Below, one piece after another: positions 12,656 through 24,149 of a stretch of DNA of 64,000 bases. The notes beneath the pieces were generated by a model. That model saw nothing but the letters and a program-made list of their open reading frames with translations. It had not been told where the DNA came from and made no database searches. Source of the stretch: Moringa oleifera (taxonomy: Eukaryota > Streptophyta > Magnoliopsida > Brassicales > Moringaceae); contig JAJFZO010000396.1 in assembly GCA_021397835.1 (NCBI GenBank), positions 1,674,001-1,738,000 of the forward strand, written 5' to 3'. Numbering within the stretch: the first letter of the stretch is position 1; every line of letters starts with the position of its first letter. The position numbers and the translations under genes were made by a program.

Positions 12656-13216
12656 TCAAGGTTCAATAACATCCATAGCAAAAACAGAAGATAAATCACT
12701 AGGATATCTCATGGCATCATAAATATTAAATTTAATAATTTCACCATCAAATTTCATTGTGAGGGTACCATCATGCACATCAATTTTTGTCTTGGATGTT
12801 TTTAGGAATGGTCTTTCTAACAAAATTAATAAGTTAGATGAGTCATCTTCCTCCATATTAAGCATATAAAAATTAGCAGGAAAAATCAATCCATTGACTT
12901 GTACCAAAACATCCTCCAAAACTCCCTCAGGATACACATTAGATCTATCAGCAAGTTGAATAATCACACCAATTTCTTTTAATGGTCCAGCATTTAAAGA
13001 TGAGTAAATGGATAATGGCATGACATTTATTGAAGCACCTAGATCTAACATCGCTTTTTCAATCTTAACATTACCAACTTTGCAAAGAATAGTAAACATA
13101 CCTGAGTCGTTACATTTATGAGGTAATTTTTTCTGAAGAACAGTTGAAACATTTTTCCCCATAGTTACAAATTCATTACCTTTTAATTTTCTCTTATTGG
13201 TGCATAACTCTTTCAA
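12656..13216 (-). pseudogene. Ty3 aspartic protease with start of pol
   Basis: A 186-residue open frame contains the protease active-site box LDLGASINVMP (about 13048-13016) and the flap-side segment LLILLERPFL. It ends in AMRYPSDLSSVFAMDVIEP, the usual linker to reverse transcriptase in this group. After the stop the similarity continues (FDLSDEDKLKV...ELESLQPMRYDV) to about 12497, where the element is cut. It is one of the longest intact pieces of the element, but without reverse transcriptase it cannot act. Confidence 0.7.
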
Positions 13217-13228
13217 AAATTTGGCATA

Positions 13229-14760
13229 TCAAAGTACCTGTTTAATTGAATCAAGTAAAGGAATACTTACCTCGACCTTGCAAAAGGAATCAAAAATCTC
13301 CTTTTCTTCCTCCTCATTCTTCTTAGATTTAGATAATCTAGAGGGAAAGAGAGGAATTAGCATGAAAGTTTTTGGTTGCTCTCTATTGGATCCCTTAGGC
13401 TGGTCAAGCTTTAGTTGAGGAACTACTTCTTTTTCAGTCTCTTCTCTTGTGATGCATCCTTTGGTGGTCTTGCTAGGTTCTTTTAACTCAGTTCCACTTC
13501 TTAAGATAATTGCACTAGCATTCTGTTTTGGGTTGACAATAGTTTGTGAAGGCAATTTTCCTTGAGATTCTAATCTGTTCATTGTAGATGCTAGTTAACC
13601 TACTTGATTCTCTAACTTTTTAATACGTGTTTTTGTCTCCTACTGAAATTGTTGTGTGTTAGATGCAAGTGATTGAACAATCTCTTCAAGAGACATACCT
13701 AAATTTAGATGAGGTTGTGGTGGTGGAGCTAGTTATCTAGATTGAAATTAAAGTCTTGCTCCATTACTAAGATTGGGATGATCCCTCCATCCTAGATTCT
13801 ATGTATTTGAATAAGGGTCATACTTCTTTTGTGGTGGACCTGAAAATCCTCTAACTATATTAGCATCCTTTTAAGGATCATCTTGAAGTGTAGGACACAT
13901 GTCAGTTGGATGGCCAGTAGCAACACAAATCCCACAAGCTTTAACTTGTTGCATATTTTCTACAACCAATTGTTGAACAAGAGAAGTTAGATTAGCTATT
14001 TGATTTTCAAGAGAAGATATATTTACCTCATTAATCCTTTTTAAAGATGTATCTTGTCTGAATCTGAATTGTTGTGAGTTAACAGCCATTGTGGAAATCA
14101 AATCTCTAGCTTTACGAGGAAGTTTATTTAATATAGCACCTTCACTAGCTGCATCCATCATCCTTCTTTCCATGGGTAATAGTCATTCATAAAAATACTG
14201 AATGAGAAGTTGTTTAGAAATTCCATGTTGAGGGTAACTTGCACACAGTTGTTTAAATCTTTTCCAATACTCATGAAAGGTTTCAATATCTCTTTACTTC
14301 ACATATTTTCCTTCTAATGCTAACAACACGTGAAGCAGGAAAAATTTTATCAAGAAAAATTTTTACCATCTCTATTCATGTGGTCACAGAACCAGAACGT
14401 AAATAAAATAACCAATCTTTTGCTTTTTCGGTCAATGAGAATGGAAAAGCACGTAATTTGATCTCATCTTCAATTACTCCTTGCGGTTTTAGGCTAGAGC
14501 ATACCACATGGAATTCCTTTAGATGCTTGTGAAGATCTCTATTCTTAAAGCCGTGAAACTTAGGGAGCAAATGGATCAAACCAGACTTTAACTCAAAATC
14601 TGCATGTAAAATTGGATATTGAATGCAGAGTGGCTGCTGATTTACTTCTGGTGCAGCCAATTTTCTTAAAGTTCTCTCTTCATTAGCCATGTTTGGTTCT
14701 GTTTTAGAATCACCAGAGGAATCAACTAAATCAAATGCTAAATTCAATCCAAAAGATAAA
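13229..14760 (-). pseudogene. Ty3 gag, broken into three frames
   Basis: The 5' piece (14747-14376) carries TLRKLAAPEVNQQPLCIQYP, FELKSGLIHLLPKFHGF, KHLKEFHVVCSSLKPQG and IKLRAFPFSLTEKAKDWL, the standard plant gag signature. The middle piece (14173-13871) ends in an intact zinc knuckle, CGICVATGHPTDMC (13936-13895; C-x2-C-x4-H-x4-C). The 3' piece (13582-13229) is Lys/Glu-rich linker. Frameshifts and stops separate the pieces. Confidence 0.75.
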
Positions 14761-14898
14761 GGTGAAGATTCTTGTTGACTTCATAATTTAGCTTTCTTCC
14801 TGAATCTTTTTGTTGTCTTCTCAATCTCAGGATCGTATAAAACTAGATCACCTACACGAAAAGAAAGGAGCATTAAAATAAATCTAATTAAAACCAAT

Positions 14899-14916
14899 CC
14901 CCGACAATAGTGCCAA
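14899..14916 (-). other. Primer-binding site, tRNA-Asp type (decayed)
   Basis: Read on -, TGGCACTATTGTCGGGGA is a mutated form of TGGCGCCGTTGCCGGGGA, the tRNA-Asp-primed site of Athila and Tat elements. It lies about 5 bp inside the LTR end. The mismatches look like C-to-T and G-to-A changes. Confidence 0.7.
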
Positions 14917-14920
14917 AAAT

Positions 14921-15943
14921 TATTGGTTGTCGATACCAACAAATTAAATTCTTAAATTTCTGCTCAAAAAATTAAACTTGTAGTATAGATGAGCAAAGTC
15001 GTTTCCACAAAGATTGGTTAGATTTATTTTTTGTAAAATAAAATAAAAGAAAAGAAGGTTTGAGGAGTTAAAAGTAGATTAAATAAGAATAATAGGAGAA
15101 GAAAAATCAATGTAATAAAGTATCCAGTCAAAGGAATAATTTCAGGTTTGATTTAGGAATTGATCATTGATGCAAAGATAAAAATCTTTTAATCTTCATT
15201 GAATTAGTTATGGTTATTGATACCACCTAACAACTTGTTTTTCCTTACTTCTTTGATAATTAGGATACGATCTCTGATTATTTCTCTTATCAATAAATAA
15301 CACTAGATACGATCTTAGGATTTAATTTACCAATAGTATTAAGAATTAGAAAAACTACAAATTCTAGCCAATAAACACATGTATAGGTTTATTTAAACTA
15401 GATTATATATCTTCATAACACAAATTGAAAACCTCTTTTACAATTAACTATGTTATTATATTAAAACATTTAAATAATTACGGATTTAAACTTCTAATTA
15501 GTAATCTATTATTTTGATGATTAACAAAGGACCCTTTTTGTTACAATTAACCAAAATAATATTTTCAATAAGCACAAAAGATAAATAAATAAGAAGAAAT
15601 AAAGAACAAATAAAATCAGTTAGATCTCACAATTCTGAATAATCAAACCCTTGATTATCTTTTGACCGGAAGAGATGTTTAGCAATCCACGAAAAGAAAA
15701 AGACCTAAGAAAAGAGGAAGGTAAAAAATTAACTCTGGATGTCCTTCTAAAGGAACTACCTCCTTTTTATATAATAATCCTTAAACATAATAACTTATTT
15801 TAACTAGGACTCTTAAAGATAAAGATAAAGGTAAAATTCTACAACTACTTTTTAAATAAAAGATAAAGTCTTGGTTCAGTGAAATTCCAATGCAATTAGG
15901 TGTGCCAACGCCTTATCTAAAGACATCTTCTAGTTCATCCACA
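14921..15943 (-). repeat. Athila/Tat-type LTR (copy 2)
   Basis: Reverse complement of copy 1 (9-1020), similar along its whole length, with shared phrases at both ends and characteristic internal runs such as the repeated TCTTTA motif. It starts with TG at 15943 and ends next to the primer-binding site. Confidence 0.8.
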
Positions 15944-16319
15944 TCTCTTGGAAATTCAACTTTTTATCTTCAAATATTGAATTTGAGTCCATCTTAGTTG
16001 AATTCCTTAATCCACCCTACTAAATATAAAATATAGTCAAAATCCAAGATTTAATCATTTACAACTAATAAAATATGAGAAAATATAATAATATATATGA
16101 TTATTAATTCTTTCCCTTACCTTGTATGTTTTATGCAAAGAAGATGACAAATTTGTAGCCTTGTTCTAATTAGGAGACTCCCCTGTATCGTCATCTCGAA
16201 TCGATCATGAAACATGCACATTGCCCTTAGTAGCTTGCAACGACACCATAGTGTCTTCAACCCTAACATAGTATAGGGCTTAACGCTCAGCAGTAGTTGG
16301 CTCTAAATTTAGCTTAGCC

Positions 16320-16640
16320 CTTATATGAAAATAAAAATAAAGGTACGAAATTAATAATGAAGATACGAAAATGAAAAATTAAGGCATAAAATAAAAATAA
16401 AGATATGAAAATGAAAAATGAAGTCACAAAATGAAAATGAAGATGCGAAATTGGAAACCTAAGGCACAAAATTGGAAAACTAAGTCACAAAATGAAAATG
16501 AAGCCACAAAATTTAAAAATGAAGTAAAGAAATGAAAAATCAAGGTATGAACTGGAAATAAAAGGCATGAAAATGGAAAATAGAGGCACAAAATGGAAAA
16601 CAAAGGCACGAAATGAAAAATGAAGGCACGAAATTACTTA
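16320..16640 (+). repeat. Low-complexity array, AAATGAAAAATGAAGGCACG
   Basis: Roughly fifteen degenerate units of about 20 bp, purine-rich on +. They lie within the MULE in the intron or spacer of the Ulp1-like gene. The 61-residue open frame on - is a product of the repeat. Confidence 0.65.
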
Positions 16641-17557
16641 CACTATTTATGAAGATCTTCTTGCAATCTCCATTATAGGGCTTGTAGTGGAATTTCCATC
16701 ATCAAATTCTTGATAATGGCAAGTTAGATCCTAACAACCTACTGCCATGCATTTGGTAACAGGAATCATTTCAAAGGCAAAAACCTTTGGAAAAGGAAAC
16801 TAATGTTACACTTGATTAATATAAAATTCAATGAAATTTTTAAAAAATAATAAAATAATAAAATCTTTACATATAGTGCCCGTATAAAGCCATAAGCATT
16901 GTAGTTCACCCCATTAGCATCCATGATTCGATTTGCAGTTGCTTTCTTGAAATGCCACAAGGAGTTGCATTAGAGCCATGTGCCCCATGGGAAGCTGTTG
17001 AAAGCTTCTAAATTATCTACCAAATGAAACTACCATGTCGGGACCTGCTGTAGCTAATCATGGCCTTTGATGAACCCATTCAACAAATACGACAACCCTA
17101 TCTTCGGTTTGCCATCTTCCTCCTCAAAGTTTCCTTGTAACAACCTCATCTTAATGCTACTACCCCTAAAATATTTAGTTAGGATACTAGATAGATTAGC
17201 TTTAATGTTATCTGTGTTCGGTAGCTCGCCAAACTTCAATTTAGTGATTAGGCAAAATTCTACTTTGCTAAAATGAACCTTATTCTGCCCAATTCTAAAT
17301 CATATTTCATCCTCGTGGTCCTATTCAATCTCTCAAAGTAGAAGATTATGGATAATAATCCCAAAGAAGTTAAAATCTATGTGCAAATGTAGGAAATGCC
17401 CTAAGCAAGTCCCTTTAAACTTCTCCTTCTAAGAGTCATCCAAAATTTTCTCTAGAGTGGGGATGACATCATTGTCACAGTGCTTGAGTATCTTCCCAGT
17501 CTTCTATCACTCTTTGGGGGTCACATATAGCTTATGAGAAATAGAGCTGCTTGCCAT
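16640..17557 (-). pseudogene. DUF1985 region of Ulp1-like MULE gene, broken
   Basis: From the start at 17557 (MASSSISHKLYVTPKE) the - strand shows GTCLGHFLHLHIDFNFFGIIIHNLLL and then VHFSKVEFCLITKLKFGELP. These are followed by KYFRGSS, KIGLSYLLNGFIKGHD, VPTWYFHLVDNLEAFNSFPWGTWLYNSLW and YGFIRALYV. After an apparent intron (about 16870-16790) comes FPKVFAFEMIP. This order is that of the DUF1985 domain that precedes the C48 peptidase in Kaonashi-type MULE genes. At least four in-frame stops are present. The peptidase part lies at 11097-11590. Confidence 0.7.
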
Positions 17558-17599
17558 CTACATTTGATTAAAAAAAAAAAACATGTCAAAATTTGTGTA

Positions 17600-17870
17600 A
17601 ACAATTTACGATTCTTTAAAAAGATAGTTTATGATTTCAAGATTATGATACGATTGTTTTAAACAAGGTACGATTTAAGCAAATAAGGTATGATTTAAGC
17701 AAACAAGATACGTTTAAGCAAACAAGGTATAATTTAAGCAATCAAGGTACGATTTAAGAAAATAAGGTATATTGCATAAAAAATAGTACGATTACCAAAA
17801 TAGGTTATGATTTAAAGCTAATATGTTATGATTTCATTAACTAAATATGATTCTTATTAAGAGGTCATGA
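17600..17870 (+). repeat. Tandem array, GGTACGATTTAAGCAAACAA units
   Basis: Degenerate units of about 20-22 bp, just upstream of the start of the Ulp1-like gene on -. The ACGATT and TACG motifs resemble those of the other arrays in this MULE. Confidence 0.6.
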
Positions 17871-18577
17871 ATGTGATGAACTGTTGCATATAGATGCACC
17901 CAAACCAAGAAACTGAAGCCAACAAATCAAAAAATGAAGACCTAAACATGTGAACCTATACATATACCTAGAGAAATCTTTTGGTTTCAATGTATCAAAA
18001 AAATGAAAAATAATACACAACGATATACCCAAACATCATAGATTCCAAAACCAATATCAAATCCAAAGAAAATGATTCAAAAACTATTGGAGAAGCTTTC
18101 AAACCCATAAAATAAACTCAAAAAATATCATAAACTAATGAATCAAATATGAGGGGAGGATTTCATTCGTGGGTATTCAATAAGCAACAAACCTAGAGAA
18201 ATTTGAGCAAAATATATGTTTGAAACCATACCCTTATTGATTTCTTAGTGATTCAGTAGCTTGCGGATGTTCTTCAAAGGTTGGTTTACAACGACAGCAA
18301 AGAAATCAACAGACACCGAATGAAGAGGGCTGATGTTAAATGAGTTAAGTGGTAAAGCTTAGCACCAGAATTAGAAGAGAGGGAAAGAGAGACGTTTGGG
18401 ATGTTTGACTTTTTATATTCTATAGTTGGATAAGTAAGTAATTACACATGTTCTTTAAAGGGTAATTTTGTCTCTAAGTGTCTAAAAAATGTTAAAAACA
18501 AATGCATTAATAATGTTGGTTATTTACATAAATACCTTTATACGGTCGACTGAAAAAGAAATTTCCTCATTTTTCAA

Positions 18578-20417
18578 TCTAACCTAACTAAAATTTTTAT
18601 ACTTACATGTAGGAGCTCGAGTAGTAGATTTTTTGGAGATGTTACCAAAATTTTAAACTATTAGTTCATGTGGAGATTAGCAGAAAGAGAGAGATTCACA
18701 AAGATAAAAAGAAGTAGTTGTAGGGAGACAGAGATAAAGAGTGGTAGAGAGAGAAATAGAAGGAGTTGGACAGAGACAAAGATGGAGAATTGCACAGATA
18801 AAAAGAAAAAGAGTTATAGAGAGATAAAGCGAAAAAGTTGCAAAGACGAGAGGGAAAGAAAAAGTAAGGGAGTGGCTAGAGTAGGGAAAGAGAACTAGGG
18901 CAAGCCCTAGTTTTCTTAAGTGGTCCGCAATCGTTACTTACGATGGTCGCTAGCCTTTGCAGCATGGCGGTCGCTAGTCCTAAAGCAAGCATAACATGCC
19001 TTTAGCAACCACTGGCGTGCGATCGCAAGATTACATGGCTAGCGACTGCACACCGACGATCACTAGCCCTTGCTTACTGCACCATGCATCAAGCATGGAT
19101 CGTACTTGCTGTGCTATACAGCTAACATGGCATATGATTGCTACCATTCGATCATTAACCATCAAGCTAACTTTTGAGATCAACTTGTCGGTCATCAAAC
19201 ATGCTAGCTTTACAGTCCAATATGCTTTAAATAATAATATAAATCAGTTAAAATTAAATTTAATAATAGATATTTTATCGATTGCTAAATTTCGTTACTA
19301 GTTTATTACTAATCAATCAATAAGTTGAAATTTTAATTTTGTAACAATTTTTTCGATAATTTTTTATTATTTAGCAACTCATTTTATCAATCACTAATAT
19401 ATGTCATTATTTTCAAATATTTTTGTAGTATAAATTTTTTGATAGAGTTTAATTTAGTCTAAATTAATAAATTAAAATTCGATACATGAGAATTTTTTTT
19501 ATTAGTAACATGCTATAAATATAAGGGTTCATCACTATTTAGTAATATTGTCTTTGCTCAAAGCTTTATCTCTTTTTTTTTTTTTTTTCACCCATGAAAA
19601 CAAGAATTAATTTGTCATCTTGATTTTCTTTCACTTTGTCTAATTTTCTTTTCAATGTTTTTATATCTTTCAATCCTTTCCCTTTTTCTTTCCTTATCAA
19701 TTTCACATTTAATGTTAATTTTTCTTATTGATGATTTTTCTTCTTTATTTAAAACTTTCCCTCTTTAGGTGGTATGAGGTTGGTTTTTTTTCCTTTAATT
19801 TCCTTCCTTCACACATTTTTCTTTTCTGTCTTTTTTCCTAATTTTTACATTCATTTTTTTCTTTTCAATTTATAAGTTTCATTCTACTTCGAGTCCTTTA
19901 TTTCTTTGAAAAAGCATAATTAAAAATTAATTTTTTAAAAAAAAATTGTTTGACCAAAACATTCTTAATATTCAATTTTTTTTATCATTTTAATCTGAAA
20001 ATTTAAATTGATAGAGTTTGTTTGAAGAAAGAAAAGAGTATATTCTAATTTTCAAATAATTTTTATAATTTTTTTATTATTTGATTAAGTATAAGAAACT
20101 TTAATTTGGTATCTGATATTTGCATGAAATTTTTATATTAAATTTCTACATTTCTTAATTTGATGCAATTTAAATTTTTTTACTTAAATTTGAAAGTAAC
20201 TTGTGAGATTTGAAATAGAAACCAAAGAACATAAATCAAATTTACTTAATTGCCTTAAAAAATTTTCTTCCCTAATTTACCTCGATATGGTCCATTTTTA
20301 TTTCAAATTTCTAATATTAATTATACTAAATTAGTACAATTCTTTTTTAAAAAAATTATAAACTAATTGATAAGATAAAAATCATTTAAAATTTTGTTTA
20401 ATAGTTCACCATTTTTC
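18578..20417. other. Intergenic, no gene seen
   Basis: Contains a purine-rich GAGA-type stretch (about 18660-18900), whose 76-residue open frame is compositional. A GC-richer patch with repeated GCTAGCGAC-like words follows (18930-19090), then long T- and A-rich DNA. Confidence 0.5.
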
Positions 20418-20641
20418 ATATGAAAAATAACAATTTTTTAGTATATTAATTTATTATTATTATTTCAATATTTTATTGATTATGTATATTAAGTAATGAA
20501 TGTGAGATAGCATCAGGGAATAGAATGAAATATGAAAAATAACAATTTTTTAGTATATTAATTTATTATTATTATTTCAATATTTTGTTGATTATGTATA
20601 TTAAGTAATGAATGTGAGATAACATCAGGGAATAGAATGAA
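20418..20641. repeat. 112-bp direct tandem duplication
   Basis: Copy 1 is 20418-20529 and copy 2 is 20530-20641. By eye they differ at only two positions (TTATTG/TTGTTG and GATAGC/GATAAC). It lies about 330 bp beyond the stop codon of the - strand PLR gene, so it may overlap its 3' flank. Confidence 0.85.
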
Positions 20642-20974
20642 ACAACACATATAATATGTATGTATGTATATATGTATCCTTTTTGGAATCTCTTGCCAAT
20701 CACAGTGTGTTGTTGGCTTGATAAATCACCAAAATAAATGTACACATTTTCCTGTGTATAGTTGCGGGAAATCCAGGGAAAGCCAAAGGTAAACACACTA
20801 ATCTCTCTGAAATGTTTCATTAAACTTATTGGGTCTTCATGCATTTGAGGCCTACAGCCTCATGATATGTCAAACACAAATAATATTACTTTCATGGCAG
20901 TATCTTTTAATACATTCAAGCCAATGGAAATGAGTCTTTGTTGCCTAACAACACAATACAATGCAATATTCTGC

Positions 20975-22502
20975 CTATACGTAGCGCTTTAGGTACTCGG
21001 CAACTGTTGCATACTTAATTTCTGGGTAAAGCTGGGTAGCCTCCTCTCCTTCACTTCCTATTTTGAAGTTCGTCAGACATCCCTCGTAGAAGACGTGATA
21101 GTAATGGGTGGCTCCGACTTGCTCTTCGTAAGATTGTTCTTTTTGTAGAGAAATTAGAAACCAAAACAAGATGTTAATTAATTGTAAGAGTATCAGCTGA
21201 TCAATAAGTCATATGAATAAAAAAAGCTGAAAGCTATGCAGAATTTGTTTCTCAACTATTAAATTGTTGTGCATGTGACGTATACTTCACTTCATGTCAG
21301 GAGTTACCGATTATAAAATTGTAAAAACTTGCTGTCTTGATTAACAAAGCATGATGTATAAATTATGTAATCTGATGTTATGATTATAAAATTTCGTATA
21401 GTAGTAACACAGTTAGGAAGGAAGACTGACCTTTCATGGAAGCCAGGAAGTCCTCCTTGGATATTGAAGTCTTGTGCAGCTCTTTGCCAATCAACTTCTC
21501 CCAGATACCAACAACTTCTCCCTGTGATAGGGTGTTCATAGCTGGCCTCATATACAAGGTCTTGTTGAGAGTTCTTGGGTCATCAATGGTTTTCATAGTG
21601 TACATAGCTATATCATCTTCATCTACATATATTGCTGAAATATGAGACCAGATTTTTCTCAGTATCTAACCCAAGAACACGTAAAGCTCAATTACTAATC
21701 TTCGCATACTGCTATGAGGATTTGCTTCCTAAGTAACTAAGGTTACCTTTCTTGTTGCCATCTCCCAACAACATGACGGTGTCCCTGGATGGAAGAATTT
21801 TGCCAGGTTGACCTAGGCCGCCAACAATATAACCAAAAAAGCAGTTAGCAGAAACATAAGTGAAAGGAATTCCTGCTTCCTCAATTGCTCTTCTGACTGT
21901 CATTTTGTCATCAAATGTCACTCTTCCTGGTTCCATGGCATTCTCCATTCTTGCAGGGTCAGTTCCAAATTCAGAGGGTAAGAATCTCTGCAATATTCAT
22001 CCATTACAAGACTCATGATCATGTCTGGTATGATATATAATTGAAACTACAGAATTTGAGTATTAATTTCAAGCTTTGAGATTTTATTACATAATTATAT
22101 GTTATCAGCTGAACTTGGTCTTAAAATCAAAACGTCAAGGAAAATACATAAGAAGACTGAGTTTGCTGCTACCTTCACATTTCCAGCTTCTTTGATGGCA
22201 TCAACAAGCTTTAGCTGCAGGAGGATTTGATGGCTGCGTATGTGGACACCTGATACCGCGCAAACAACTACTTCAACTAATTTCACAGCGTTGACAAGGC
22301 TCTGATAATCATCGAAAGAGCCAGGCACGAGAATGGCTCCTTTTTTCTTGAAGGACAAAAGCATTTGCACTTTCTCAATGTCAACCCCAATCTCTGGCCT
22401 TTGGAGCACGTAGGTTTTATGGCCTAGGGCCAAACTTGCCTTCACCAATCTCTTCCCCAAGTACCCTGTACCCCCAATAATAAGCACTTTTCTTTTTTCC
22501 AT
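20975..22502 (-). CDS. PLR: Pinoresinol-lariciresinol reductase, copy A
   Basis: Four exons on -: 22502-22173 (330 bp), 21987-21747 (241), 21634-21431 (204) and 21138-20975 (164). Together they give 939 bp and 312 residues, with all junctions GT-AG and no stop. The family (PIP reductases: PLR, isoflavone reductase, PCBER) is about 310 residues, so this copy is full length. Visible features are the NADPH-binding GGTGYLG at residues 10-16, the RFLPSEFG box at 111-118 and the catalytic Lys138 in FDDKM. The C-terminus is YPEIKYATVAEYLKRYV. The enzyme reduces pinoresinol to lariciresinol and then secoisolariciresinol with NADPH in the cytosol, in lignan biosynthesis. Substrate and enantiomer preference cannot be read from sequence. 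The start was chosen because it gives the standard N-terminus. Exon 4 has an acceptor (ACAAAAAG) with a poor pyrimidine tract. Confidence 0.93.
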
Positions 22503-22524
22503 CTCTCTCTCTCTCTCTCTCTTT
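22503..22524 (-). repeat. (CT)n microsatellite in PLR copy A 5' UTR
   Basis: About ten CT/GA dinucleotides lie immediately upstream of the start codon (GA-rich on the coding strand). CT/GA runs are common in plant 5' leaders. It is likely length-polymorphic. Confidence 0.8.
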
Positions 22525-22581
22525 CTCAATCCCTTTAAGTGGTGTATGGAAGATATATCTCTCCTACACCTGCATATTATA

Positions 22582-22592
22582 TATTTATATAT
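22582..22592 (-). promoter_or_regulatory. TATA box of PLR copy A (candidate)
   Basis: TATATAAATA on the - strand, about 80-90 bp upstream of the start codon, a fitting distance for a short leader containing the CT repeat. Confidence 0.5.
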
Positions 22593-22599
22593 GGAGTAG

Positions 22600-24149
22600 A
22601 GGCCCAGGCACCGACTTCTCCTTGGTTTTAAATTCAATTAAGCCATCTGGTTTTTTACTTCTTTGATGTTCATGTTTCACCAAAATATCATGTTTTAATT
22701 TAGCGTGCCAGATTAAGTTACCCATAAATTAAACCAGGCTGCGAGGTCCATGAATTTGTTGCCGTACTGCCGGCATTAAAGTTACATCGATCAGAAATTA
22801 ACCCTCAGAAAGGGAAAAAAAGAACGTCAACATGAGCTCATGCACATGAATGCATGCAATAACATTTTACAATATCCAATTTGCTGTGATCTTGAATTGA
22901 CTCCTCAACATAAATCAAACCCATGACTGGTCTCACTGCCAACGACAACGGTCATGATCCTCAGTCATGGTTCAACATGTAGCTCCTTGGTCAAGAACAA
23001 GAATATTAGTCACTAAATCCAGAAGGGTATGTCATATTAATTGTATGCAGACGATAGTAAGGACCAATGCACCCATCTAGTATTTTTCGTTAGTGTAAAA
23101 GCATGTCTATTAATATTCAATCTTTTAGTATAATGACCAAATCTTATAAGAATCCAGAAAGATTGGAGGACTAATGCATCTTTTATTTTTCTAAATAGAT
23201 ATGTTGTGAGGATGATTCACATGGTTCTAGGAGCCCAGATTGCGTTGAAGATTTCTATATGACCGTTGAACATTGAAATTGAAATATAAGAATAATCTTT
23301 TGCAAGTTGAAATGATTTAAAACCACATTATGCAAGATTTATATGTTATAAAATGTAATTCAGGCCGACCCTCATCATGTCCGTCTGCCAGCCACAATTT
23401 GACATTTAGCTTTGACATTATGCACGAGTTATCAAAACAGTAATGTAGGGCAAAACTTCCATTTTTGTTAAGTTATTTTATATTAGATTATGAAGAAATA
23501 AGGAAACAGGAAGAAAGAAAACAATAAGTTGACATTTGAAATGTGTTAGGCGTAGCGGCTTTGAGAAACTTTCTCTAGAATAAGGTAATTTGCTCACCGA
23601 TGATGCAAACGCTCCCATTGAAATTATTATTTGGTAAACAAGTCAAAGTTATGGTTTCTAATTTGGCCTCGTTGGCAACCAACTCAGAAATATTCTTGCC
23701 AATAGATAATAAATTAATGAGGAAGAAAGATGAGAGAGGAGGAAGAAAAAGAAAGTATCTATACAATTAAAAAAAGGATGAGAGAGAAAAAAATGCATCA
23801 TTATTTAAATGGAGGTAAACTTAGGCACTTAAGTAGGGTTTAGTACAATCACTACATTTGTGTATAAACACACATTCAGAAAGTCAAAACCTTAATTTGA
23901 ATGAGAAGACCCTCAGTGATTCAGTTCAAATGATTTTAGATAGATATACGCATTCACACATCTATCTATCAAAACTAGCATTTAATTTTCTTGACATTAA
24001 TTTCTTTTATATACATACCCGTAACTTATATTTATCTATATGGCATTATAATTCGTAAAAAAGTTGAATAAGATCAGATAAGAAGTGGGCAACTAAAAAA
24101 AGAAAGTCAAGATGCATCTAGATTGATAAAACAAATAGAAAAGGAACTA
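22600..24149. other. Intergenic, upstream of PLR copy A
   Basis: No gene was recognised. The 63-residue - frame at 23575-23766 and the 66-residue + frame at 23858-24058 lack introns, motifs and recognisable relatives. Confidence 0.5.

Larger units (their letters stand above)
12490..15943 (-). mobile_element. Truncated Athila/Tat-type Ty3 retrotransposon nested in the MULE
   Basis: Read on -, it has a 5' LTR (15943 to about 14921), a primer-binding site, gag (about 14760-13560), aspartic protease and the first residues of pol. It then stops abruptly near 12490, where repeat DNA of the host MULE resumes. Reverse transcriptase, integrase and the 3' LTR are missing. It separates the two halves of the Ulp1-like gene, so it inserted after the MULE had that gene. 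The primer-binding site and gag type place it in the Athila/Tat group. Confidence 0.75.
6711..18568. mobile_element. Kaonashi-type MULE carrying transposase and Ulp1-like gene
   Basis: The left end starts GAGGAAATT and the right end finishes AATTTCCTC. Flanking 9-mers are ATTTTTTAA (6702-6710) and ATTTTTCAA (18569-18577), matching at 8 of 9 positions, the size expected for a Mutator-like target duplication. Beyond the first 9 bp the terminal similarity is patchy, as in Mutator-like elements with poor terminal inverted repeats. Inside are a mudrA-type transposase relic on + (about 7463-10110) and a convergent DUF1985/Ulp1-like relic on - (17557 to about 11097), the arrangement known for Kaonashi MULEs. 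A Ty3 element is nested at 12490-15943, so the MULE alone was about 8.4 kb. Confidence 0.75.

Noticed and set aside
18668..18898. 76-residue Arg/Lys/Glu-rich frame
   Set aside because: Produced by a GAGA-type purine run, with no other support.
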